This document shows positions 1-6,572 of a DNA stretch of 6,983 bases, piece after piece. The notes under the pieces are model-generated. The model searched no databases and had not been told where the DNA came from. It worked only from the letters and a program-made list of their open reading frames with translations. The DNA lies in the NCBI GenBank assembly GCA_025057195.1, contig JANWWX010000066.1, positions 1-6,983 on the forward strand. Direction: 5' to 3'. A program made the translations under genes and the position numbers. Source of the stretch: Leptospiraceae bacterium. Lineage in GTDB: Bacteria; Spirochaetota; Leptospiria; Turneriellales; Turneriellaceae. Position 1 is the stretch's first letter. Each line of letters begins with the position of its first letter.

Positions 1-2099
1 TCCTTTCTTGTGATATTGCGCGCCGCAGGGATGGCAACTTTGCAGTTTTGGGCGATCGCGCACAGGCACCGTCGGGGGCCGGCTATGCGCTGGAAAATAG
101 GATTGTGCTATCGCGCGTCTTCCCCAGCCTCTACCGCGACAGCCAAGTGCACCGCCTGGCGTTATTTTTCCGCAGTCTGCGCCGGAGTTTAGCGGCACTC
201 TCCCGGCAGCGCGACAACCGTGAACCACTCATCGTGCTTTTGACCCCTGGCCCTGAAAACGAAACCTATTTTGAGCATGCATTCCTGGCCGGCTACCTGG
301 GCTATACCCTGGCACAATCGACTGACCTGACGGTGCGTAATCGCCGGTTGTACCTCAAGACGGTGGAGGGACACCAGCAGGTCGATATCGTGCTGCGCCG
401 CGTGGACGACATTTTCATGGATCCATTGGAACTTAAAGGAGACTCGCTTTTGGGTATTCCCGGAATCCTGGAGGTGATGCGGGCTGGCAATGTGGCTGTC
501 GTCAACCCACCAGGAGTAGCGGTGCTGGAGAATCGGGCGTTGATGGCCTTTTTCCCACAACTCTGCCGTTACTACCTTGGTGAGGACCTGATTCTCCCCA
601 ACTGCGAGACCCTGTATCTGGGGGAGCCAAAGCAATTAGAACAGTTCTGGGATTGTCGCGAGCGCTTTGTGGTGAAACCGGTTGCCCGTGGGATGGAGCC
701 GCGGCATCTATTCCCTGCGCGCTGGGGGGAAGATGAGGAAATTTACTACCGCCAGTTTCTGGCAGAGCATGCAGAAGATTTTGTCGCGCAAGAAATCCTC
801 CCAGGCTCGTCAGTGCCGGTGTTAAAAGACGATTGCAGCATTGCATCCGCACGCGCCATCGTGCGCACTTACCTGGTGGCCGCAGAAGGGGGTTACCAGG
901 TGATGCCAGGAGGGTTGGCACGCATGGCAGAGGACCCAAACCAACTCATCATCACCAACCAAACTGGCGCCGCAAGTATGGACATTTGGGTTTTGGCCTC
1001 CGAGCCACAGCGGGAAATATCACTCTTGCCAACCATGCCCCCATCCACCATCGCACGGCGTTCCCGTGGTGGGGTGCCGAGCCGGATTGCAGACAACATC
1101 TTTTGGATGGCAAGGTATGCAGAGCGTGCTGAAAATACCGCACGGCTGCTGCGCAATGCCGTTTCCTGTCTCATGCACACAGAAGAGCTTGTGGCACCCA
1201 CGCAGATCGCAGCTTTGCTGCAATTGGTGACCCATACCACGGCCGAATACCCAGGCTTTGCCGGAGATGATTCTGCAGATTTATTGCAACACCCAGAAAT
1301 AGAGCTTGCACGCTTGGTCTATGATCCCCAGCCGAGTGGTGGCGTGCGGTTCAATATCCAGTCCCTGATACGGACAGCACAGAATTTGCGCGACAACCTT
1401 TCCGACGACATGCGGCGGATCATCGCCTTGTTAGAGAATAATCCTGAGTTTTCGCATTCGCTGTCACAACTGCACGACCACCTGTTAGATACCATCGTCT
1501 ATCTTTCGGCCATTGCCGGACTCAGCCAAGAAAGCATGAGCCGTGAGACAGGCTGGCATTTTCTCGAACTTGGCCGCAGGGTGGAGCGGGCCAGTTTTAC
1601 TCTCCGCTTGCTGCGCGCAGCCGAGCTCACCGGCGGTGTGTCTGATAGTTTCTTGCTCGAAAATTTACTGCGCATCAACGACATCCGCATCACGTACCGG
1701 CGGCGGTATCGCCACCGCATCGACACCGGACCAGTCCTTGACATCCTGCTTTTTGATGAATCCAACCCCCGTTCCGTTGGCTTCCAGCTCTGCCGCATCC
1801 GGGAATTGACAGAACTCCTCCCAGCGACCGCATCGGGTGCACGCCCGCCCGCAGAAAAAATTGCCCTGCGCCTCTATACAGACTACAAAGTGACAGAACT
1901 GTCTGAGCTCGTGGCTGGGATGTCGTCGGGCGTACTGGGGCAGTGGTTGCAAAAACTCGATGAGACGATCATCGCACTCACCAATAGCCTAACCGAAAGC
2001 TACTTTACTTATCTTGAGGAGCAGAGCCGTATCGACGAGGCCATCAGTGGCGAAAATACGGGCACAAATCCACTGCCAGGCAATGGTGGCTATGGCTGA
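1..2099 (+). CDS. Circularly permuted ATP-grasp / alpha-E domain fusion protein (5' partial)
   Basis: The open frame runs from the window edge (first full codon at base 3) to TGA at 2097-2099, giving about 698 visible residues. Family members fused this way are usually above 800 residues, so roughly 130-160 N-terminal residues lie outside. The codons before the first possible internal start (TTG at 48) already match the family (…GNFAVLGDRAQAPSGAG…), so the gene is truncated by the window and does not start there. The permuted ATP-grasp region covers about 1-1010. It shows the RAQAPSGAGYALENR motif, LLTPGPENETYFEHAFLA, LRRVDD, a FVVKP lysine at 675-677 and VMPGGL at 900-917. The alpha-E domain starts near 1071 with GVPSRIADNIFWMARYAERA and continues as an all-helical domain to about 2040. 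ATP-grasp enzymes form amide or peptide bonds through an acyl-phosphate. The alpha-E role is unknown and the substrate cannot be inferred. The stop codon overlaps the start of the transglutaminase gene, suggesting coupled expression. Family assignment is firm; biochemical role is inferred. Confidence 0.93.
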   Translation, partial: LSCDIARRRDGNFAVLGDRAQAPSGAGYALENRIVLSRVFPSLYRDSQVHRLALFFRSLRRSLAALSRQRDNREPLIVLLTPGPENETYFEHAFLAGYLGYTLAQSTDLTVRNRRLYLKTVEGHQQVDIVLRRVDDIFMDPLELKGDSLLGIPGILEVMRAGNVAVVNPPGVAVLENRALMAFFPQLCRYYLGEDLILPNCETLYLGEPKQLEQFWDCRERFVVKPVARGMEPRHLFPARWGEDEEIYYRQFLAEHAEDFVAQEILPGSSVPVLKDDCSIASARAIVRTYLVAAEGGYQVMPGGLARMAEDPNQLIITNQTGAASMDIWVLASEPQREISLLPTMPPSTIARRSRGGVPSRIADNIFWMARYAERAENTARLLRNAVSCLMHTEELVAPTQIAALLQLVTHTTAEYPGFAGDDSADLLQHPEIELARLVYDPQPSGGVRFNIQSLIRTAQNLRDNLSDDMRRIIALLENNPEFSHSLSQLHDHLLDTIVYLSAIAGLSQESMSRETGWHFLELGRRVERASFTLRLLRAAELTGGVSDSFLLENLLRINDIRITYRRRYRHRIDTGPVLDILLFDESNPRSVGFQLCRIRELTELLPATASGARPPAEKIALRLYTDYKVTELSELVAGMSSGVLGQWLQKLDETIIALTNSLTESYFTYLEEQSRIDEAISGENTGTNPLPGNGGYG

Positions 2100-2982
2100 G
2101 TACTGCGTCACCCACACCACGCTTTATAGTTATAGCGAAGAGGTCAGCCACTGCCAGAATATTGCCTACCTCCTACCACAAAGCGATGATAGGCAGGAGT
2201 GTGGGCGCACCGAGTTCACGATCGTTCCCCCTCCCGCCGTATTGGCCGAACATGTGGACTATTTCGGTAATCGCTATCTCTATTTTGCTATTGAGGAACC
2301 GCACCACCGCTTACAAGTGACGGCACGTACCCACGTAAAAACGGGCAATGCCACACAACCTGACTTGGCACAAACCCCGCCATGGGATGACTTGGTGGTG
2401 GCGTTGCGAACTCCCACACGCAGCGCAGACATCGCTGCTGCCGAGTTTATATATAGCTCTCCCTTTGTGCCGTTAGCGGCGGAATTTGCCGAGTATGCCC
2501 GCCCATCGTTTGCACCAGGCAGGGCTGTGGCTGAAGCGGCGTTTGATTTCATCCGCAGGATCCACCGTGACTTTCGCTACGCGCAAAAGACCACGACGAT
2601 TCTTACGCCCTTGGTCGAGGTATTCCGCAAGCGCCAGGGGGTATGCCAAGACTTTGCCCATTTTGCCATTGCAGCTCTGCGCTCGTTAGGGTTGGCAGCG
2701 CGCTATGTCAGTGGTTACATAGAGACCTATCCGCCACCGGGGAAGGCCAAACTGCGCGGCAGCGATGCTAGCCATGCCTGGATTTCGGTTTACATTGGCG
2801 ACGGCGTCTGGCTCGATTTTGATCCTACCAATGGCAAAGTGATCACAGAAGAATTCATTGTTACCGCGCGGGGGCGCGATTTTGGCGATGTCTCGCCGCT
2901 TAAAGGAATCCTTTTTGGTGGCGGCAAGCATACGCTCAAGGTGGAGGTGGACGTCGCCCGCCTGACCAATGGCAAACCATAA
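2092..2982 (+). CDS. Transglutaminase-like cysteine peptidase family protein
   Basis: The product is 296 residues with the two-part layout of bacterial transglutaminase-like proteins. An N-terminal beta domain begins YCVTHTTLYSYSEEV, and a papain-fold core follows. The core keeps a full triad: Cys185 in RQGVCQDFAHF, His228 in SDASHAWISVY and Asp244 in LDFDPTNG. I chose ATG 2092 because family proteins begin a few residues before the (Y/C)-V-T-H-T-T motif. An AGG at 2078-2080 lies 11 bases upstream, a weak ribosome site. ATG 2083 would add three residues, and the longer frame from 2014 runs into the preceding gene without family similarity. The start overlaps the upstream TGA by 8 bases, so translation is probably coupled. 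No signal peptide or membrane segment is seen, so it is probably cytoplasmic. Relatives next to ATP-grasp/alpha-E proteins are predicted to be peptidases or amide hydrolases rather than protein cross-linkers. The actual substrate is unknown. Confidence 0.93.
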   Translation: MAEYCVTHTTLYSYSEEVSHCQNIAYLLPQSDDRQECGRTEFTIVPPPAVLAEHVDYFGNRYLYFAIEEPHHRLQVTARTHVKTGNATQPDLAQTPPWDDLVVALRTPTRSADIAAAEFIYSSPFVPLAAEFAEYARPSFAPGRAVAEAAFDFIRRIHRDFRYAQKTTTILTPLVEVFRKRQGVCQDFAHFAIAALRSLGLAARYVSGYIETYPPPGKAKLRGSDASHAWISVYIGDGVWLDFDPTNGKVITEEFIVTARGRDFGDVSPLKGILFGGGKHTLKVEVDVARLTNGKP

Positions 2983-2999
2983 TCAGGGTTTGGCAGGGA

Positions 3000-3527
3000 T
3001 TAGTCGGCGAGCAATTTGGGATAAAGCAGCATGCGCAGGATGCCAGTGGCCGGACGGATTTCTGACCAGAGCACCGCGTCGAAGTGGATCAGCGCAAGCG
3101 CACAGGTCGGCATTTTGCAGTGGAACGGCGAGCGCGAGCAGAGTGAGACCAATAGATCTTCAAGCACCGGGTTGTGCCCAACCAACATCACGGTATCCAG
3201 TTGGTCGTCCAGTTTGTGGATGAGCTGCAGGTAGGTCTGCTGCGAGGCTGAGTAGAGTGCCTCGTTTTCTGTGAGCGCATCTGTGAGGTCGAGGGTCTTG
3301 GCAAAAATTTCTGCGGTCTCTGCAGCACGGGCAGCCGACGACGTGATGATCCTTTGCGGCCGGGTGCGAAACTGTGCCATCAACGCCGCCATTTTCTCGG
3401 CATGGTGGATGCCCTTGTCGATCAAGCGGCGGTCGTAGTCGTTCCTGCGCAGGTCGTGCGGCTCCGCCTTGGCATGGCGCAGCAAAAAAAGTTTTTTGCC
3501 AACTTTCTCTTTTTCAGACAACTCCAT
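3000..3527 (-). CDS. sixA: SixA-like phosphohistidine phosphatase (histidine phosphatase superfamily)
   Basis: The product is 175 residues, a usual size for the small SixA branch of the RHG/histidine phosphatase superfamily. The nucleophile motif is LLRHAKAE with His18. SSAARAAET (Arg67) supplies a second phosphate-pocket residue, and VGHNP gives the second catalytic histidine, His118. SixA enzymes remove phosphate from phosphohistidine on signalling or phosphotransfer proteins. No phosphotransfer partner is visible here, so the target is unknown and the symbol rests on family resemblance. The ATG at 3525-3527 is the only good start before the RHA motif. A run of five G lies three bases upstream, an unusually close ribosome site. 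The start lies inside the end of argC, overlapping by 14 bases, so the gene is probably the last of a coupled operon. Its stop converges with the transglutaminase gene. No signal peptide is seen, so it is probably cytoplasmic. Confidence 0.88.
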   Translation of the reverse strand: MELSEKEKVGKKLFLLRHAKAEPHDLRRNDYDRRLIDKGIHHAEKMAALMAQFRTRPQRIITSSAARAAETAEIFAKTLDLTDALTENEALYSASQQTYLQLIHKLDDQLDTVMLVGHNPVLEDLLVSLCSRSPFHCKMPTCALALIHFDAVLWSEIRPATGILRMLLYPKLLAD

Positions 3528-4560
3528 TTACCCCCATCGCTTCGGGAAATCCGAACATCAAGTTGAGATTTTGCACTGCTTGCCCAGCAGCCCCCTTCAT
3601 CAGGTTATCAATCGCTGACACAATTTCGATGAGGCCGTTTTTTTCATCGCACCAGTGCGCAAAATCACAAAAATTGGTGTGCTGCACGGCGCGCAACTCC
3701 ACCCGGTCAGGATCCTGGCGATAGCGGAGGAAATGTTCGCGGTTGGCAAAATCAGCTGCCACGGCATGGCACAGGGCAGTGGTGGCATCAGCCTTTAGCC
3801 GCGCATAGCTGGTGCACAAAATTCCCCGATAAAGAGGCAGCAAATGCGGGGTGAAGCGCACACGGACTGATTGCCCGGAAAACCGGTTCAGCTCCTGCAT
3901 GAGTTCGGGTGTGTGTTGGTGTTTCGCAGTTTTGTAGGCGCGGAAATTTTCATAGACTGTCGAATAGCCAAGGCTATCTTTCTCTCGCCGCCCGCCGGCA
4001 CCGGAGGTACCACTTTTGGCATCGATGATCACCGGCTGCGAAAAGTCGATCAGTTCGTGGTAGGCATAAAGCGGCAAAAGCGCTGCCGTCGGATAACAGC
4101 CTGGGTTGGCCACCAAATGCGCCTGTGCTATTTTTTCGCGATAAAGTTCCGTCAAGCCATAGACAGACTCGGCCAAAACTTCTGGTGCATTGTGCGTTAG
4201 GCCATAAAACTCTTGGAATAGTAAGGGATCTTTGATGCGGAATGCACCCGAAAGGTCGATCACACGATAACCGGCTGCCAAGAGCTGTGGCACCCACTTG
4301 AGCGAGACATCGTCTGGGGTCGCCAAAAGCACGGCATCGAGTTCTGGTATGTCAGAAATTTCTTGCGGGTGTGCGGAAAAAATTAGGGCTTCCGTTTTTG
4401 GTGATGCAAGTGCTGGAAAAATTTCGGCAATGGTTTTGCCGGCATAGTCCGACGAGGTGGCATAACACAGTTTCACCTGCGGATGGCGGGCAAAGATGCG
4501 GATGAGCTCCTGCCCAGTGAAGCCACCTGCACCCAAGATTCCTACGCGGACCGCTTTCAA
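3514..4560 (-). CDS. argC: N-acetyl-gamma-glutamyl-phosphate reductase
   Basis: This enzyme carries out the NADPH-dependent reduction of N-acetylglutamyl-5-phosphate to N-acetylglutamate semialdehyde, the third step of arginine biosynthesis, in the cytoplasm. The 348-residue product is normal for the long ArgC type. The N-terminal Rossmann motif is VGILGAGGFTGQEL (residues 6-19). The catalytic cysteine is Cys155 in ANPGCYPTAALLPL. SGTSGAGG follows at about 183-190, and HQHTPEL (residues 214-220) carries the conserved catalytic-region histidine. The start is TTG at 4558-4560, which overlaps the TGA of the upstream cyclophilin gene in a TTGA arrangement. The family N-terminus begins only a few residues before VGILGA and no ATG or GTG is available there, so TTG is well supported. 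No ribosome site is clear, which fits coupled translation. The C-terminus overlaps sixA by 14 bases. No argB, argJ or argD is in the window. Confidence 0.96.
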   Translation of the reverse strand: MKAVRVGILGAGGFTGQELIRIFARHPQVKLCYATSSDYAGKTIAEIFPALASPKTEALIFSAHPQEISDIPELDAVLLATPDDVSLKWVPQLLAAGYRVIDLSGAFRIKDPLLFQEFYGLTHNAPEVLAESVYGLTELYREKIAQAHLVANPGCYPTAALLPLYAYHELIDFSQPVIIDAKSGTSGAGGRREKDSLGYSTVYENFRAYKTAKHQHTPELMQELNRFSGQSVRVRFTPHLLPLYRGILCTSYARLKADATTALCHAVAADFANREHFLRYRQDPDRVELRAVQHTNFCDFAHWCDEKNGLIEIVSAIDNLMKGAAGQAVQNLNLMFGFPEAMGVNGVV

Positions 4561-5414
4561 ATGTCGAGGATAGTGACCTTACGGATTACAACGTCTTTTT
4601 TGGGCCGGTCGCGGGCATCGCGTTCGACCTGCGCGATCGCATCGGCAACTTCTAGCCCTGCCAACACGCGGCCAAAGACAGTGTGCTTACCGTCGAGGTA
4701 GGTGTTATCGGCCACGTTGATGAAAAACTGGCTGCCATTGGTGTTTGGCCCACTATTAGCCATCGCCACGGCACCGCGCGTGTTGGATTCCGAAGCCAGG
4801 TTGGGCAAGTAGCGGAAGCCACGTGCAGTATATAGTTCTTCGAGACTTTTATTTTTCCATTTTTCCTGCTCGAGCGCAAAGAGTGCTTCTGCTTGTTTTC
4901 TTTTGGCGTTGAGATCGTCTTGGCTGCGGATGTTGAGTTTACGGAAAACTTCGCTGCGGGCAAGCTGCTGTACCTCTTGCAGCGCCATCGGAGAGGAGGC
5001 AACTTTGATTTTATCCAGACCCAGTGCCTTGGCATTTATTTCGTCGGCAAACTGGTAGCCAGGGCCGCCGGTGCCGTCGCCGCGGATGTCCCCGCCTTGG
5101 ATCATGAAGTTGGGAATCACACGGTGGAAGATTAGGCCATCATAATATGGGCGCTTAGCTTTGCTGCCATCTTTGTCAGTGAATTCTTTTTCGCCCCGTG
5201 CCAAGCCGATGAAATTGGCTGTGGTTTCAGGGGCTGCATGCCGGTAGAGTTCTATGGTGATCACGCCCATGCTGGTTTCAAGCACAGCCAGCGGATTGTC
5301 CTCACGCCGCAGCTTCTGCCGGTAATCGGGTATAGCTTGCAATGCCTCGGCTTTCGTTTTGGGCACTTTGCTGCAGCCAAGGCAAAGCAATAACACTAAG
5401 AACGAAAACCGCAT
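4557..5414 (-). CDS. Cyclophilin-type peptidyl-prolyl cis-trans isomerase, predicted lipoprotein
   Basis: Cyclophilins isomerise X-Pro bonds and help proteins fold. The 285-residue product has the cyclophilin core in order: VLETSMGVITIELY (about 44-57), FHRVIPNFMIQGGD (Arg98, Phe103 and Gln106 as active-site residues), ANSGPNTNGSQFFI (219-232) and LDGKHTVFGRV (240-250). It opens with [15 protein letters not shown], a short hydrophobic signal followed by Cys14. This suggests lipoprotein export and attachment to the membrane, although the -3 residue of the lipobox is Cys instead of the usual Leu. About 80 charged, probably helical residues (127-210) are inserted between FADEI and the GAVAMAN strand. 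Related insertions exist in some bacterial cyclophilins, but this one enlarges the domain well beyond the compact form. The start ATG overlaps the sdhB TGA by one base (TGATG). GGTGAG at 5424-5429, nine bases upstream, is a good ribosome site. Confidence 0.94.
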   Translation of the reverse strand: MRFSFLVLLLCLGCSKVPKTKAEALQAIPDYRQKLRREDNPLAVLETSMGVITIELYRHAAPETTANFIGLARGEKEFTDKDGSKAKRPYYDGLIFHRVIPNFMIQGGDIRGDGTGGPGYQFADEINAKALGLDKIKVASSPMALQEVQQLARSEVFRKLNIRSQDDLNAKRKQAEALFALEQEKWKNKSLEELYTARGFRYLPNLASESNTRGAVAMANSGPNTNGSQFFINVADNTYLDGKHTVFGRVLAGLEVADAIAQVERDARDRPKKDVVIRKVTILDI

Positions 5415-6163
5415 CAGTATTCACTCACCAGCACAGCACGCAGGTATTCACGGTTCATGCGGGCGATGTGTGCGAGCGAAATTTCCTTGGGGCATTCTGC
5501 CTCGCAGGCACCGGTGTTGGTGCAATTGCCAAATCCCTCCGCATCCATTGCGGCCACCATCTTGCGCACCCGTTCTGCCCGCTCTGGTTGTCCCTGCGGC
5601 AAAAGCGCCAGATGGGAGACTTTCGCGGCAACAAATAGCATGGCTGAGGCATTCTTGCAGGCAGCGACACAGGCACCACAGCCAATGCAGGTCGCAGCGG
5701 CAAATGCTTCGTCGGCCACTGGCTTTGGCACTGGGATCAAATTCGCTTCTGGAGCACTGCCGGTGCAGACGGTAATGTAGCCACCAGCCTGTAGGATCCG
5801 GTCGAATGCCGAACGATCGACGACCAAGTCCTTGATCACCGGAAATGCGCGGGCGCGCCATGGTTCAACCGTGATCCGGTCTCCATCCTTAAATTTGCGC
5901 ATGTGCAGTTGGCAAGTGGCAGTGCCCCGCTCCGGACCGTGTGGCCTGCCGTTGATCACCATGCCGCACGAACCACAGATGCCCTCGCGGCAGTCGTGGC
6001 TGAATGCCACCGGCTCCTCACCTTTGGCAATTAGCTGTTCGTTGAGCACATCCAACATCTCCAAAAACGACATGTGCTCGTTGACGTTGTCGAGTTCGTA
6101 ATTGACAAAACGGCCCTTGTCTTGTGCGTTTTTTTGCCGCCAGATTTTTAAATAAATTTTCAT
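5414..6163 (-). CDS. sdhB: Succinate dehydrogenase/fumarate reductase iron-sulfur subunit
   Basis: This subunit carries electrons between the flavoprotein subunit and the membrane quinone through three Fe-S clusters. The 249-residue product has all expected ligands. The [2Fe-2S] cysteines are 58, 63, 66 and 84 (CREGICGSC … TATC). [11 protein letters not shown] at 159-169 supplies the [4Fe-4S] ligands and shares with the second motif. [12 protein letters not shown] (214, 220, 224) completes the [3Fe-4S]/[4Fe-4S] pair. [10 protein letters not shown] is the usual beginning of this class, so I place the start at ATG 6161-6163. In-frame ATGs at 6178 and 6198, or extension to 6250, would add residues unlike the family. 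The ribosome site is weak (GAG near 6173). It is the first gene of a four-gene overlapping minus-strand run. Neither sdhA nor a membrane anchor gene lies next to it here. Succinate oxidation and fumarate reduction cannot be told apart from this subunit, so the symbol could equally be frdB. Confidence 0.95.
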   Translation of the reverse strand: MKIYLKIWRQKNAQDKGRFVNYELDNVNEHMSFLEMLDVLNEQLIAKGEEPVAFSHDCREGICGSCGMVINGRPHGPERGTATCQLHMRKFKDGDRITVEPWRARAFPVIKDLVVDRSAFDRILQAGGYITVCTGSAPEANLIPVPKPVADEAFAAATCIGCGACVAACKNASAMLFVAAKVSHLALLPQGQPERAERVRKMVAAMDAEGFGNCTNTGACEAECPKEISLAHIARMNREYLRAVLVSEY

Positions 6164-6205
6164 AGCGCAAGCTCGCATTTCGTTTTTTTCGTATGGCATA
6201 AAGCG

Positions 6206-6230
6206 AAAAATGGGTTTAGTTATCCACCCA
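6206..6230 (-). promoter_or_regulatory. Weak terminator-like hairpin in the sdhB leader (possible attenuator)
   Basis: On the minus strand TGGGT (6226-6230) pairs with ACCCA (6211-6215) across ten bases and is followed directly by five T (6206-6210). The shape is that of an intrinsic terminator, but the stem is only five pairs, so it would be weak. It sits about 45 bases before the sdhB start and inside the predicted leader, where an attenuator could act. It may be a coincidence. Confidence 0.3.
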
Positions 6231-6236
6231 GCAAAG

Positions 6237-6257
6237 ATGCCTGAAATCACAAGGCAT
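6237..6257. repeat. Inverted repeat ATGCCT-N9-AGGCAT in the sdhB leader
   Basis: The 6-base arms at 6237-6242 and 6252-6257 are perfectly complementary around nine bases. It is the second of three inverted repeats between the candidate promoter and sdhB. The total span of 21 bases fits either a dimeric regulator site or an RNA stem-loop. Some such repeats occur by chance. Confidence 0.4.
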
Positions 6258-6261
6258 GAGA

Positions 6262-6276
6262 ATGCACCGTGTGCAT
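6262..6276. repeat. Perfect inverted repeat ATGCAC-N3-GTGCAT at the predicted transcription start
   Basis: Two 6-base arms are exact reverse complements around a 3-base centre (CGT on the plus strand). The element lies immediately downstream of the candidate -10 box, where a bound repressor would block transcription. It could be an operator, or a small RNA hairpin at the 5' end of the transcript. No regulator family can be named from the sequence. Confidence 0.5.
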
Positions 6277-6282
6277 GGGGCT

Positions 6283-6290
6283 ATTTTATA
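6283..6290 (-). promoter_or_regulatory. Candidate -10 box for the sdhB operon
   Basis: On the minus strand TATAAAAT lies about 120 bases upstream of the sdhB start, beyond the terminator of the preceding gene, where the operon's promoter should be. The hexamer at the standard -35 distance is TGAGGA, a poor match. TTGCAC (6301-6306) is a better -35 match but only 10 bases away. Transcription would start near 6277, at the edge of the inverted repeat 6262-6276. This rests on one box only. Confidence 0.35.
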
Positions 6291-6420
6291 CTGACCAGTG
6301 GTGCAATTCCTCACACATGCGCTGCTGAAAAACATAAAAAAGACATCCCTCACTCAGCTTGCTATGTAGAGCCGGGCTATCCCTTAAAGTTCGGGGCGAT
6401 CCTTTGTAATAGTTAGTCAC

Positions 6421-6440
6421 AAAAAAGCGCTTCAGCGCCT
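6421..6440 (-). terminator. Intrinsic terminator (minus strand)
   Basis: On the minus strand AGGCGC-TGAA-GCGCTT is followed by TTTTTT: a GC-rich stem of four perfect pairs, extended by a G-T and an A-T pair, with a 4-base loop and a run of T (the T tract is 6421-6426). It lies downstream of the end of the degraded repeat-protein gene and upstream of the sdhB promoter region, so it would separate the two units. Confidence 0.6.
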
Positions 6441-6572
6441 GCCGCGCGGGTTTCAATGCAAGAGGACCAGCCCAATTGCCAGGGGGGCACCGGGACTCGT
6501 GCTGAGCAAAATCCCCGGCCACTTACCGAACAACTCTCCTTGCTTTTTTTTTCAGTTATGTCCCAAAGCCCC

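Larger units (their letters stand above)
6164..6572. other. Gene-free region: leader of the sdhB operon plus downstream end of the repeat-protein gene
   Basis: This 409-base stretch has no convincing gene. Short open frames here (for example 6286-6522 minus and 6210-6416 plus) show no family motif. The part nearest sdhB (6164-6290) holds a candidate -10 box and three inverted repeats, listed separately. A compact intrinsic terminator at 6421-6440 separates it from the degraded repeat-protein gene. From 6441 to 6572 I see only a run of nine T at 6543-6551 and a weak 5-base inverted repeat (CCGGG/CCCGG), with no clear function. Confidence 0.7.

Noticed and set aside
189..939. Long minus-strand open frames (189-635 and 502-939)
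   Set aside because: They lie antisense to the ATP-grasp domain, whose plus-strand frame carries clear family motifs. Their translations show no recognisable domain.
2014..2091. Upstream start of the transglutaminase gene
   Set aside because: The 26 extra residues overlap the end of the ATP-grasp/alpha-E gene and do not look like the family N-terminus.
3354..3724. Plus-strand open frames across the sixA/argC junction
   Set aside because: They are antisense shadows of two well-supported minus-strand genes.
6164..6250. N-terminal extension of sdhB to 6250
   Set aside because: The extra 29 residues have no family similarity, and [10 protein letters not shown] is the usual beginning of this class.
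6286..6522. 78-codon minus-strand open frame ahead of sdhB
   Set aside because: It spans the terminator and promoter region, has no motif and no ribosome site.
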